13,013 bases of DNA from Candidatus Saccharimonadota bacterium (GTDB lineage Bacteria; Patescibacteriota; Saccharimonadia; Saccharimonadales; Saccharimonadaceae): positions 1 through 13,013 of the forward strand of contig JAGCSL010000036.1 in assembly GCA_017964115.1 (NCBI GenBank). The letters are read 5' to 3'. The notes below the pieces were generated by a model, which was not told the DNA's origin, searched no databases, and worked only from the letters and a program-made list of their open reading frames with translations. The position numbers and the translations under genes are program-made. Shown here piece after piece: positions 1 to 6,757 of the stretch (position 1 is its first letter; each line of letters opens with the position of its first letter).

Positions 1-16
1 CGAACCGGCCTTTTTA
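1..16 (+). terminator. 3' end of a terminator from a gene left of the window
   Basis: The window opens with a GC-rich half-stem (ACCGGCC) followed at once by TTTTT. This looks like the downstream arm and U-tract of a rho-independent terminator for a plus-strand gene lying to the left. The upstream arm is outside the window, so this is inference from half a hairpin. Confidence 0.4.
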
Positions 17-21
17 AATGC

Positions 22-54
22 ATGAAAAATGCCCCGGCCGTTTCTGGTCGGGGC
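22..54 (-). terminator. Rho-independent terminator of the 173-aa gene
   Basis: A 9-bp stem pairs 31-39 with 46-54 (one G-U pair, 6-nt loop). Read on the minus strand it is followed by ATTTTTC, the expected U-tract. It lies 35 nt beyond the TAA of the minus-strand gene ending at 89. On the plus strand no T-run follows, so it works in one direction. Confidence 0.75.
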
Positions 55-88
55 GCAAGGTGCAAGTTACATTGTCGCGTTCGTCGTC

Positions 89-610
89 TTACTCGAGTTC
101 GCCTTCTTTGTATTCGATTTCGTCATCGTGAAGAGGGCCGCCCGCATACAGATGTCCATATACGTGCGTAGCGATAGGAGAATTTTCAGATCCGCGCAGC
201 AGGCTGTTAATTGCCAGAGCGAATACATGGATGAACCATTCTTCGTCAATACTGAACTCCTTACCCTCGGGCGGAATAACAGAAAGGACAACGCGAGCGG
301 GAGTGTCGTCGGTCGTAGTCACATCATAGACGAGACCAATGTTCTCCTCTTTGAAGAGATGGTCATTCTTGGACTCGAGCTTGCCAAGAACTGCGGCATT
401 CTCCGCAAACAGATTGCCGATGGCTTCCGTGCTGGGAGCAATGTCGCGACCTGCAGTAGCGATAGCCAGATGCGGCCACTCTTCCATGTCGGGACCCTTG
501 CTGGGCTGATGGATCATAACGCCAACTACCGTGTCGACGGTGACGAATTCAGTTGCTTCGTCTAAGAGATCGAGAAGAGATGATGTGAGCTGTTCAAATA
601 CATCGTTCAT
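89..610 (-). CDS. Hypothetical acidic cytoplasmic protein, 173 aa
   Basis: I do not recognise the family. The product has no signal peptide or membrane segment and is strongly acidic, especially in its last 20 residues. It begins with a helical stretch (MNDVFEQLTSSLLDLLDEA) and then alternates short hydrophobic strands with polar loops, which suggests a compact alpha/beta fold. The only tryptophans are in EEWPH and EEWFI. Start choice is good: AAGGAG lies at 622-617 (minus), 6 nt before the ATG at 610. A sigma-70-like promoter lies at 711-683 and a terminator at 54-22, so this is a single-gene unit. The opposite strand is open for 178 codons but lacks such signals. Function unknown; that it is a gene is fairly certain. 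Confidence 0.85.
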   Translation of the reverse strand: MNDVFEQLTSSLLDLLDEATEFVTVDTVVGVMIHQPSKGPDMEEWPHLAIATAGRDIAPSTEAIGNLFAENAAVLGKLESKNDHLFKEENIGLVYDVTTTDDTPARVVLSVIPPEGKEFSIDEEWFIHVFALAINSLLRGSENSPIATHVYGHLYAGGPLHDDEIEYKEGELE

Positions 611-682
611 AGTATTCTCCTTATTTTGACAAAATGTAAAGCATCGCGCAAAAGAGTGTAACTTTATTCTTTGCGTCTTTAT

Positions 683-711
683 ACTATATCATATTTATAC
701 ATATTTTTCAA
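683..711 (-). promoter_or_regulatory. Promoter of the 173-aa gene
   Basis: On the minus strand, TTGAAA (711-706) and TATAGT (688-683) are 17 nt apart. TGA directly before the -10 makes it an extended -10 promoter. The predicted start near 676 gives a 5' UTR of about 66 nt containing the ribosome site. Confidence 0.7.
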
Positions 712-743
712 CACCATCAAATCGGTTTGCCGCTTATTCTTAG

Positions 744-772
744 TTGACTTTTTCACTCAGTTGTGCTATAGT
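744..772 (+). promoter_or_regulatory. Strong extended -10 promoter for mini-ORF and MFS gene
   Basis: TTGACT (744-749), 17-nt spacer, TATAGT (767-772), with TGC just before the -10. This is among the best promoters in the window. The -10 ends 6 nt before the ATG at 779, so transcription should begin at or within one base of that ATG. Confidence 0.8.
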
Positions 773-778
773 TAGCTT

Positions 779-880
779 ATGCACAGTAATAATTTCGCAT
801 ACTGGTTTATGGTCGCAGCGGTCACACTTCTAGGTGGCCTAGTTGTTATGCCTCAAACTATTATCGCGGAAACTGTCTAA
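779..880 (+). CDS. Leaderless 33-aa membrane peptide or leader peptide upstream of the MFS gene
   Basis: ATG at 779 opens 33 codons ending in TAA at 878-880. The peptide starts MHSNNFAYWF, has a hydrophobic core (about residues 6-24) and ends QTIIAETV, so it could be one transmembrane helix or a signal-peptide-like leader. There is no Shine-Dalgarno site; the ATG sits where the strong promoter should start transcription. The MFS gene starts 138 nt further on, after a structured leader and with no other obvious promoter between. It may be a small membrane protein in its own right or a regulatory leader peptide. A 33-codon ORF can occur by chance; its exact placement at the predicted start site is the main support. 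Confidence 0.5.
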   Translation: MHSNNFAYWFMVAAVTLLGGLVVMPQTIIAETV

Positions 881-891
881 TTCTTGTAAAT

Positions 892-974
892 CTAGATAAG
901 TTTCAAAAGCGACTTATCTAGCAAAAATTAAATCTCGCCTTTGAAATTTGTCTAGCCGTATAAAAAAGACGGCT
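892..974 (+). promoter_or_regulatory. Structured mRNA leader with alternative pairings, upstream of the MFS gene
   Basis: Hairpin A is a perfect 10-bp stem, 892-901 with 912-921. Hairpin B pairs 954-959 with 969-974. In addition 901-911 (loop of A) is complementary to 936-946 at 10 of 11 positions, the exception being A908/C939. That pairing competes with stem A or forms a pseudoknot. CCTTT at 938-942 can also pair with AAAGG of the MFS ribosome site (1003-1007). Neither hairpin has a long U-tract, so translational control fits better than termination. Function is inferred. Confidence 0.45.
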
Positions 975-1018
975 GGCACTTTTACACTTTACGCAACTAC
1001 TAAAAGGAGGGATGTTCT

Positions 1019-2185
1019 ATGCGTAAAAATAATCCTTTGCGCAACCTGCGCTTGGTGATTCTGGAGTCGGCAGTGACGGCAGGCATCCTGGCCGTGCCGA
1101 TTATGACTCCGTTTTACCTCAGTATCGGACTCAATCAGGAACAAATCGCAATGTCTCAGATGGCCTTTACGGCTGTCGCCATGTTACTCAATTTGCCCCT
1201 GGGCTGGATAGCCGATCGTTTTAGCCGCAAGTGGGCAAACGTCGTCGGCGATTCGTTAGTAGCGCTTTCATTACTGCTCTACTCTACTGCTCAGAGCTTT
1301 TGGTTCGTAGTACTTTGCGAAACGCTTTGCGGAGTTGGCTGCGCCCTGTCGCAGGGTGTAGACTCTACACTTCTGAAGCATTTTGCAGAAAAAATCGACG
1401 ATTCCGGCAAGCTGTTCAAAGATAAGTACGCTAAAATGGCCTCTTATCGCCAGATTGCTACTTTAATCGTCATGTTGCTCGGTGGGCCAATTGGCGCAAT
1501 CAGCTTCCGTCTTGCCATCGCCATATCTTCGCTGACACACTTCACGGGTGCGCTGGTGAGCTTTCTGATTGTCGATGACAGCGAAAAGTTGACCGCTACC
1601 AAAGGTCCGTTCTCGGAAATGGTCGCCTTAGTTTCGCGCAATCTTAGCAACCGTAAATTACGCACGCGCATTATCGCTTTTGCAGTAGCGCGCGAAGTAA
1701 CCCACGGCATCATTTGGGTTTTCACCCCCTTGATGCTCCACGTAGGAGTACCACTCACAGTCGTATCGATGGGTTGGGTAATCAACTATATTGCCGCCTA
1801 TTTTGGTACGAGATTCGCACGTCGCTTTGCGCCAAAGATGCAAGATTGGCAACTTTTCATTGTACCAATCGCGCTCGTGAGCATCGCAAGTCTCGCCATG
1901 TTCATTGACTTGAATATCGTTACGGTTTGTCTGTATGCCCTGTTCGGCATGGCGCAAGGCTGGAGCGCGGCTACTATGATGCCACTCATCAAAGAGCATG
2001 TACGCGCAGCCGAGCAGAGTTCGGTTGAATCGTTCGCGCGTGTCGTAGCTCAACTACTCTATATCGGAGCCGTCTGGGCAATCAACCGCGCCGCCGATAT
2101 CGAGCTGCAATACGCACTCCTTGCAACAGTGGTCATCTTTGTACCGCTCGCAATACCGATTGCCATCAAGTTGCGCAAAGAATGA
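1019..2185 (+). CDS. Major facilitator superfamily (MFS) transporter
   Basis: A polytopic membrane protein of 388 aa, slightly under the usual 400-450 for 12-TM drug exporters. The MFS signature motif A is clear in the loop between TM2 and TM3: GWIADRFSRK at residues 62-71, with the conserved Gly62, Asp66, Arg67 and Arg70-Lys71. A central charged loop (near residues 185-215) separates the two six-helix halves. By family such proteins are proton-coupled exporters or importers; the substrate cannot be read from sequence, though the layout resembles drug-efflux members. Start: AAAAGGAGG at 1002-1010 lies 8 nt before the ATG. An earlier ATG at 1012 meets a stop after four codons. Transcription probably begins at 779. 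It ends in TGA and is followed by a strong terminator. Confidence 0.9.
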   Translation: MRKNNPLRNLRLVILESAVTAGILAVPIMTPFYLSIGLNQEQIAMSQMAFTAVAMLLNLPLGWIADRFSRKWANVVGDSLVALSLLLYSTAQSFWFVVLCETLCGVGCALSQGVDSTLLKHFAEKIDDSGKLFKDKYAKMASYRQIATLIVMLLGGPIGAISFRLAIAISSLTHFTGALVSFLIVDDSEKLTATKGPFSEMVALVSRNLSNRKLRTRIIAFAVAREVTHGIIWVFTPLMLHVGVPLTVVSMGWVINYIAAYFGTRFARRFAPKMQDWQLFIVPIALVSIASLAMFIDLNIVTVCLYALFGMAQGWSAATMMPLIKEHVRAAEQSSVESFARVVAQLLYIGAVWAINRAADIELQYALLATVVIFVPLAIPIAIKLRKE

Positions 2186-2186
2186 C

Positions 2187-2218
2187 AAAAGCCCCGACTC
2201 GAGTAGCCGGGGCTTTTT
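2187..2218 (+). terminator. Rho-independent terminator of the MFS gene
   Basis: AAAAGCCCCG pairs with the downstream arm CGGGGCTTTT around an 11-nt loop, followed by TTTTTAT. It begins immediately after the TGA stop. The next promoter's -10 box is directly downstream. Confidence 0.9.
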
Positions 2219-2223
2219 ATTTA

Positions 2224-2232
2224 TGTTATAAT
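2224..2232 (+). promoter_or_regulatory. Extended -10 promoter of the C39-like gene
   Basis: TGTTATAAT is a perfect extended -10 sequence. The -35 region falls inside the preceding terminator stem and shows no consensus. Transcription should start near 2239, only a few bases before the first possible start codon (TTG 2242). Confidence 0.65.
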
Positions 2233-2259
2233 TGATTTAGTTTGAGAATAAACATAAAA

Positions 2260-3762
2260 ATGAAAAAACAGGTCAAAATGAAACAACAAAAATCCCATAA
2301 TAAATACTTTGTAGCTCTAGGAATTATAGCGGCGCTCGTAATAGTGGGCGGAAATGCTTTCGGCGTCTATATGTTCCTGACTAATCATTACGAAAAAAGT
2401 AATCCCACCGATAGACTAATTGCGAAACAGGACGAAGAAGACAGAGCGGATGTAGAGGATCTTGGCGACTATTCAAGTGGCGACGAAGAAGAATATGATT
2501 TCTCCGAAGAAGAGTACGACCACGAAGAAGATGAAGTGGATGGGTTCGCCTCAATTGAAGGTGGGCTAAGTGGAACCACTGGGGTGACCATACCAGTCTG
2601 GGCAGAAAGTCTTAATTATCTGCAAAAAGACAAAAACAGCGACTACAAGTTGTACGGAACGCACGAAGCAGGCGGCCTAATTGCCGTAACAACTGCAATA
2701 AAAATTCTCAAAAATAATCAATCGTTAACTCCAAAAGACGTCTACAAGAAGGTGAAGTCTAACGTTAAAGGTAGCGTAATGTCTGGTTCCGATGGACTAT
2801 ACTGGTGGGCGCTACGTAATAATGCGCCGCGGCTCTATGGCCTAACCTCTGCTAAACTGTTCTATGACAACCTCAACAGTAGCAAGATTTCTTCAATGAA
2901 ATCACACCTACAGAAAGGCCATATGATTGTGGCTAACTCTGCTAAAGGCTACTTTTTAAAAACTACTGGCGGAAAGACAACTTATCGCAGTAACCATACT
3001 ATTATGTTCTATAAATTCAAGGATAATAAATATTGGGCGAAAGATTCTGCCGAATCGGCCGCTTCAATTGGTTATACCGAAAAAAATCTTTATCAATTAT
3101 TCCGCAATAACACGACAAACTCGGTTTGGTGGTTTGGAAAAGTTGCCACAAGTAGTAATAGCGGTAGTAAAAACGTTGCCGACAACTCTAAGCAGTCACA
3201 ATTTCCAGATTGGGTCGAGAAGCTAAAGTATACACAGGGTTCCCATGCCCAAGATAAAAAGAACTTCGGTATTGAACAAGCTTGTGGCGTGATTTCTATG
3301 ACAACCGCAATAAAGATTTTGAAGAACGACCAGAAGCTAACGCCAAATCAAGTTGCCGCAAAAATTAAAAAAGAAGTAAAGGGCGGTATCATGCCGAATA
3401 CTGGTGGTAGCCCTTACTGGTGGGCGATTCGCAAAAATACGCCAAGACTCTACGGCCTGACATCTGGCGAACTCTTTACTGGCAATCTCAATAACTCAAA
3501 GATTAATTCAATGAAGTCTCATCTCCAGAAAGGTCACATGATAGTAGCGCACTCACAAAAGGGTAATTTCTTGAAGAAGACTGGCGGAAAAGCTAAATAC
3601 CACGGCAGTCACACGATTATGTTCTATAAGTATCAAGACAGCAAATACTGGGCAAAAGATTCTGCAGGTGGCGCCGCAGCAATTGGATACACGACAAAAG
3701 ATCTACAAAATTTGTTCCGCAACGGTACAATAAATTCGGTTTGGTGGGTAGGAAAGAAATAG
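2260..3762 (+). CDS. Membrane-anchored protein with two C39-like papain-fold domains, first one inactive
   Basis: Numbering from the ATG at 2260 (500 aa). Basic N-terminus, one TM segment (about 17-42), an acidic Asp/Glu linker (about 58-100), then two homologous domains: about 111-294 and 315-500. Domain 2 keeps the Peptidase_C39_2-like pattern: EQACG with Gln340 and Cys342, His451 in SHTIMFY, and Asp467 in WAKDSAG. In domain 1 the aligned EAGG has Glu136 and Gly138 in place of Gln and Cys, while the His (246) and Asp are kept, so it should be catalytically dead. The domains should lie outside the cell. Start is uncertain: TTG 2242 (9 nt after the -10), ATG 2260 and ATG 2278 are in frame and none has a strong ribosome site. 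No clear terminator precedes the tRNA promoter. The fold is inferred from motifs; substrate unknown. Confidence 0.75.
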   Translation: MKKQVKMKQQKSHNKYFVALGIIAALVIVGGNAFGVYMFLTNHYEKSNPTDRLIAKQDEEDRADVEDLGDYSSGDEEEYDFSEEEYDHEEDEVDGFASIEGGLSGTTGVTIPVWAESLNYLQKDKNSDYKLYGTHEAGGLIAVTTAIKILKNNQSLTPKDVYKKVKSNVKGSVMSGSDGLYWWALRNNAPRLYGLTSAKLFYDNLNSSKISSMKSHLQKGHMIVANSAKGYFLKTTGGKTTYRSNHTIMFYKFKDNKYWAKDSAESAASIGYTEKNLYQLFRNNTTNSVWWFGKVATSSNSGSKNVADNSKQSQFPDWVEKLKYTQGSHAQDKKNFGIEQACGVISMTTAIKILKNDQKLTPNQVAAKIKKEVKGGIMPNTGGSPYWWAIRKNTPRLYGLTSGELFTGNLNNSKINSMKSHLQKGHMIVAHSQKGNFLKKTGGKAKYHGSHTIMFYKYQDSKYWAKDSAGGAAAIGYTTKDLQNLFRNGTINSVWWVGKK

Positions 3763-3798
3763 TAACCCCGACCAATCTGCGGGCGGGCTCTCTTTCTG

Positions 3799-3807
3799 TG
3801 ATATAAT
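3799..3807 (+). promoter_or_regulatory. Extended -10 promoter of the tRNA-Cys/tRNA-Leu unit
   Basis: TGATATAAT ends 8 nt before the first base of mature tRNA-Cys. Transcription should start at about 3814-3816, leaving little or no 5' leader for RNase P. No good -35 is visible. Confidence 0.7.
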
Positions 3808-3815
3808 ATTCGCAT

Positions 3816-3889
3816 GGTGCGTTGGCGGAGCAGTTACGCAGCGGTCTGCAAAACCGCGTAGACCAGTGCAACTCTGGTACGCACCTCCA
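3816..3889 (+). tRNA. tRNA-Cys (GCA)
   Basis: Full cloverleaf: acceptor 3816-3822 pairs with 3879-3885, U73 (typical of tRNA-Cys), CCA encoded at 3887-3889. The anticodon stem GCGGT/ACCGC holds loop CTGCAAA, anticodon GCA at 3848-3850. The D-stem is three pairs. The T-stem ACCAG/CTGGT is perfect. The T-loop reads TGCAACT, with G at position 55 where nearly all tRNAs have T (pseudouridine). The D-loop AGCAGTTA aligns with E. coli AGCGGTTA so that G18 is replaced by A. Both bases of the usual 18-55 contact are therefore altered. All stems are intact, so it should be functional. tRNA-Leu follows after 14 nt, probably on the same transcript. Confidence 0.95.
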
Positions 3890-3903
3890 CAAACCTGTGC
3901 CCT

Positions 3904-3990
3904 GCCCGAGTGGCGGAATTGGTATACGCGGCGGACTTAAAATCCGCTTCCTTTACCGGATTATGAGTTCGAGTCTCATCTCGGGCACCA
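3904..3990 (+). tRNA. tRNA-Leu (UAA)
   Basis: Class II tRNA with a long variable arm. Acceptor 3904-3910 pairs with 3980-3986, discriminator A, encoded CCA at 3988-3990. The anticodon stem GCGGA/TCCGC holds CTTAAAA, anticodon TAA at 3938-3940, reading UUA and UUG. D-loop GG and T-loop TTCGAGT are canonical, unlike those of the other two tRNAs here. A terminator follows within 10 nt. Confidence 0.97.
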
Positions 3991-3998
3991 GAACAAAG

Positions 3999-4023
3999 AT
4001 AAGACCTAAGGTCTTATTTTTTG
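3999..4023 (+). terminator. Terminator of the tRNA unit
   Basis: ATAAGACC (3999-4006) and GGTCTTAT (4010-4017) form a perfect 8-bp stem with a TAA loop, followed by TTTTTTG. On the minus strand the same stem is followed by CTTTGTTC, so it may also stop the glucosyltransferase transcript that ends at 4051. Confidence 0.85.
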
Positions 4024-4050
4024 TTTTTGCAAATTAGGTGCAAATGATTA

Positions 4051-5655
4051 TTACAATACTACTACGATCGTGCCGTCAATAGTTTGAATGCAGCTTTTAT
4101 CTGGAAAGGCGTGCATATCTTTTAGCGCCTCGTTTTCATAAATTCTTTTTATAACTTCTTTATCGTCCTGGAATAATAAATTATATTGCAAAACGTTACT
4201 AAAATACGCTTTAATAGTGTGTTTGTAGGAGATGGAGGAGTTATAATCTAGGCCGACTAAGTAATCGACGCTTTCGGTCCCACTTGTGCCTTTTTGGGCA
4301 GAAATTCCTTTGCTCTTTTGGATAAATAGGACTGGCGTTTTACCTTCCTCATAACCATCCTGCTCTTCTATGCGAGATAATACGCGCGTCATGGTAGACA
4401 ACGTCGACTTAGCCAATAAATCTTTTTTAACGTATGCCGTATTGGCGTGTTCAATATTAAAGAGAATTAAGATTGCCATCATTCCAATCGCGAGAGATGG
4501 GATAAGTTTAGACAAGCGTTTACTTAATTGGGAATTCCGAATTAACAAGATGAAGGCCAGATAGTATAGCCACATAGCATAGCACATTAAGGTATGTGAC
4601 ATTCCGCTCAGAAAATGAGAAATATTAGCCATCAGCGGGAGTAGCGCAATTATAACGACTACCAACAGTTTATTAACCACGCCCACCTTACTATCAATCA
4701 TCAGCTTTATCAATAGGCCTAAACTTATGACAGCAATAATAATATTTATCAAACTTTTTGCGTAGAGTGTCGAATTATAAAGCGTCGGCTCGTCCAAATG
4801 TGACTTTACCATTTCCCAAGAGTTTGTTGGCGAGAATAATACCCAGCCAACATAGCCATAGGTACTAAATAGTCTCTGCTTTTTTGATTTCGGCGCTTCG
4901 AATGCGTTAGTTAGACTATTATATGAACCGGATTTTAGGTCAGTGCCCGCAATGCCACAAGCTGCCCTACTTATACCAAGATACCCTAGCCCAGCAATGC
5001 CAATCATTAAAATACCAATTAGCGCGTTCTTTAGGATGGGCTTAAGTTTTTGCTTCTTCAATAGCATCTCGATAACCAAGAACGAGATCATAACTAGTGT
5101 GACAGATAAATAACTTTGGTATAAGCCAAGCGTAAATAATACGAAAACTATTCCGCCTAAGAACCTCTTAACATTGAACTTAGTTAATATTTGCGACCAT
5201 TCATAGACGGCCAAGACAGAAAAGACCAGTGCAAGAGAGTTTACGACTAAGTCATGCGTAAAAGAAGATATAAGACAAATAACGGTCGCGTTCGTCACAA
5301 ATATGCCAGATAATAGGAAAATTTCCCATCGTTTCTTTAATGAGAAAATTTTGATCGTAAAATATGCAGCAACGCTGATAAGGAGAATAGAAACAATTCC
5401 AGAAAGCCACGGGGAAACAACGAATTGTCCCAGTACGATACCGACTAACGGAGCGACGAAGCGCCCTAATTGTACTTTCCAAAGAAAACTATCACCCGCA
5501 TAAAACTCATTTAAATAATCATGCGAGGGCATTATGTTCATAAAACCAAGAGCATGAGCCAACAATCCTAACGCGAAGGTGCAGATAGCTACATTAAGAA
5601 GAAGTTTCTTTTTATTAGTAATTTCCGCATTTAAAAAGGCCGATATCTTGTTCAT
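4051..5655 (-). CDS. GtrII-like membrane glucosyltransferase (Glucos_trans_II-type)
   Basis: A 534-aa polytopic membrane protein with roughly 11-13 hydrophobic segments. Near the N-terminus the first extracytoplasmic loop has HDY (His45-Asp46) and LGRF (Gly64-Arg65) before the next helix, the pattern I associate with 'glucosyltransferase domain-containing' GtrII proteins (PF14264). Such enzymes take glucose from undecaprenyl-phosphate-glucose and add it to surface polymers on the outer face of the membrane. The C-terminal 130 residues form a soluble domain ending TIDGTIVVVL. Start: I choose ATG 5655 over GTG 5673 because TGATATTAT (5672-5664) ends 8 nt before the ATG, which suggests a leaderless mRNA; no ribosome site is visible for either. 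The uppS gene nearby supplies the same lipid carrier family. Family call moderately sure; sugar and acceptor unknown. Confidence 0.7.
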   Translation of the reverse strand: MNKISAFLNAEITNKKKLLLNVAICTFALGLLAHALGFMNIMPSHDYLNEFYAGDSFLWKVQLGRFVAPLVGIVLGQFVVSPWLSGIVSILLISVAAYFTIKIFSLKKRWEIFLLSGIFVTNATVICLISSFTHDLVVNSLALVFSVLAVYEWSQILTKFNVKRFLGGIVFVLFTLGLYQSYLSVTLVMISFLVIEMLLKKQKLKPILKNALIGILMIGIAGLGYLGISRAACGIAGTDLKSGSYNSLTNAFEAPKSKKQRLFSTYGYVGWVLFSPTNSWEMVKSHLDEPTLYNSTLYAKSLINIIIAVISLGLLIKLMIDSKVGVVNKLLVVVIIALLPLMANISHFLSGMSHTLMCYAMWLYYLAFILLIRNSQLSKRLSKLIPSLAIGMMAILILFNIEHANTAYVKKDLLAKSTLSTMTRVLSRIEEQDGYEEGKTPVLFIQKSKGISAQKGTSGTESVDYLVGLDYNSSISYKHTIKAYFSNVLQYNLLFQDDKEVIKRIYENEALKDMHAFPDKSCIQTIDGTIVVVL

Positions 5656-5663
5656 ACAGGTAA

Positions 5664-5672
5664 ATAATATCA
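5664..5672 (-). promoter_or_regulatory. Extended -10 promoter of the glucosyltransferase gene
   Basis: On the minus strand TGATATTAT ends 8 nt before ATG 5655. It overlaps the rejected GTG start at 5673, so that codon would not be transcribed from this promoter. The -35 is poor. Confidence 0.55.
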
Positions 5673-5707
5673 CAGTTTCCAGTGTGCTCGAGAAGGAGTA
5701 AGGCTTA

Positions 5708-5716
5708 TGCTAGACT
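5708..5716 (+). promoter_or_regulatory. Extended -10 promoter of the 344-aa gene
   Basis: TGCTAGACT ends 6 nt before ATG 5723, so the mRNA is predicted leaderless. It is divergent from the glucosyltransferase promoter, about 35 nt away. An AGAAGGAG sequence just upstream (5691-5698) lies before the -10 and would not be transcribed. Confidence 0.55.
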
Positions 5717-5722
5717 TTAATT

Positions 5723-6757
5723 ATGGATAGTAATGAGCAAGTTAAACCTAAAGTAAAAGTGAAAAAAATCCTATTATACATTGTCGTAGCGTTAGCTATT
5801 GCTGCGATTAGTGCATCGATAAGTATTGCAATTTATAGCGCTCTAAATCAAAAGGATGACACCACCGATGAGGTTGCAAAAGCCGAGAAAGAAGAGGAGC
5901 AGAAAGACGACGGATTCAACCTCCGCCTCATTCAACCTAACGAGAAAGCCAGCGCCTCAATCTTCTTTACGCCATATCGTGAGCATAATCTGCCTGAGTC
6001 TTTCTATTATTCCGAACAGGAGTTTGACCGACATATTCCAAAAACACTAGACGCAAACCGTATTCGCTTTACCGGAAGTCCAGTTGGCGTAATTAGTTAT
6101 CCATTGACCGAGGAAGAGGTTTCTACACTAAGATCATATCTAAGCACTGACATAAAAGCCGAAACGATGCTTTGCAGCGGCTTAAAACAGCCGCCAATTC
6201 TTTATATAAAGAATGAAACAAATAAACGATGGTGGACTATCGATATTTTCTATTGCCAAGGCAATCTACGAGCGCTCGATAGCGACGAAGGAAGAATTCC
6301 AATCGTATGGTCGGAGCGAATGCAGAATTTTCTCATGAGTATCATTAATCGTGAGCGCGAGAAGTATTACGAAACTGTACCCTCCGAACCGACAAAGATC
6401 ACTCTTAATAACAAAACTAAGACTATTAAAACAGATAAACTGCGCAAAGAAATATTACAAAAATACCGTTTTATCGACGCGCCGGCCATAAAGGACTTTA
6501 AAAAAGAAGTTAAAAAACTTGCTGTAATCTCTTTTTCGGATGGTAGCTATATAAATGTCTACCGATATCACTTCACGGACGAGCACGGCAAGGAGGGGTA
6601 CCATGACTGTGATTTTGGACAATATATCGATAAAAACGGCAAAAGTCGCTATGTAGTTTTCTATACGACGACGGACTACGAAGATGAAAATCCTGACAAT
6701 TATGTCGAAACGGAAGGCCGTGAAGCTTTCCTAGAACGCATCTTCAAGACGATGTAA
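5723..6757 (+). CDS. Membrane-anchored extracytoplasmic protein of unknown function, 344 aa
   Basis: I do not recognise the family. A short basic cytoplasmic tail (1-14, Lys-rich) is followed by one TM helix (about 15-40), a charged Glu/Lys/Asp linker (43-64) and a mostly soluble outer domain. The outer part has two sub-regions joined by a helical stretch near 198-215: residues 65-195, with Cys151 and Cys178 that could form a disulfide, and 220-344, with strand-rich KKLAVISFSDGSYINVYRYH and Cys296. The overall plan (basic tail, TM, acidic linker, outer domain) resembles the C39-like protein at 2260, but no sequence repeat is shared. The mRNA is predicted leaderless. Its TAA abuts the TAG of the minus-strand gene at 6758 with no base between, and no terminator is seen there. 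Confidence 0.8.
   Translation: MDSNEQVKPKVKVKKILLYIVVALAIAAISASISIAIYSALNQKDDTTDEVAKAEKEEEQKDDGFNLRLIQPNEKASASIFFTPYREHNLPESFYYSEQEFDRHIPKTLDANRIRFTGSPVGVISYPLTEEEVSTLRSYLSTDIKAETMLCSGLKQPPILYIKNETNKRWWTIDIFYCQGNLRALDSDEGRIPIVWSERMQNFLMSIINREREKYYETVPSEPTKITLNNKTKTIKTDKLRKEILQKYRFIDAPAIKDFKKEVKKLAVISFSDGSYINVYRYHFTDEHGKEGYHDCDFGQYIDKNGKSRYVVFYTTTDYEDENPDNYVETEGREAFLERIFKTM

Noticed and set aside
29..565. 178-codon ORF on the plus strand opposite the 173-aa gene
   Set aside because: It starts inside a terminator hairpin and has no ribosome site. The minus-strand gene has a promoter, an AAGGAG site and a terminator that fit exactly.
3763..3797. Terminator after the C39-like gene
   Set aside because: Only a 4-bp CCCG/CGGG stem with a weak T-run. 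Read-through into the tRNA unit is possible, so no terminator is called.
3822..4037. 71-codon ORF across the tRNA genes
   Set aside because: It overlaps both complete tRNA cloverleaves and the terminator; open by chance.
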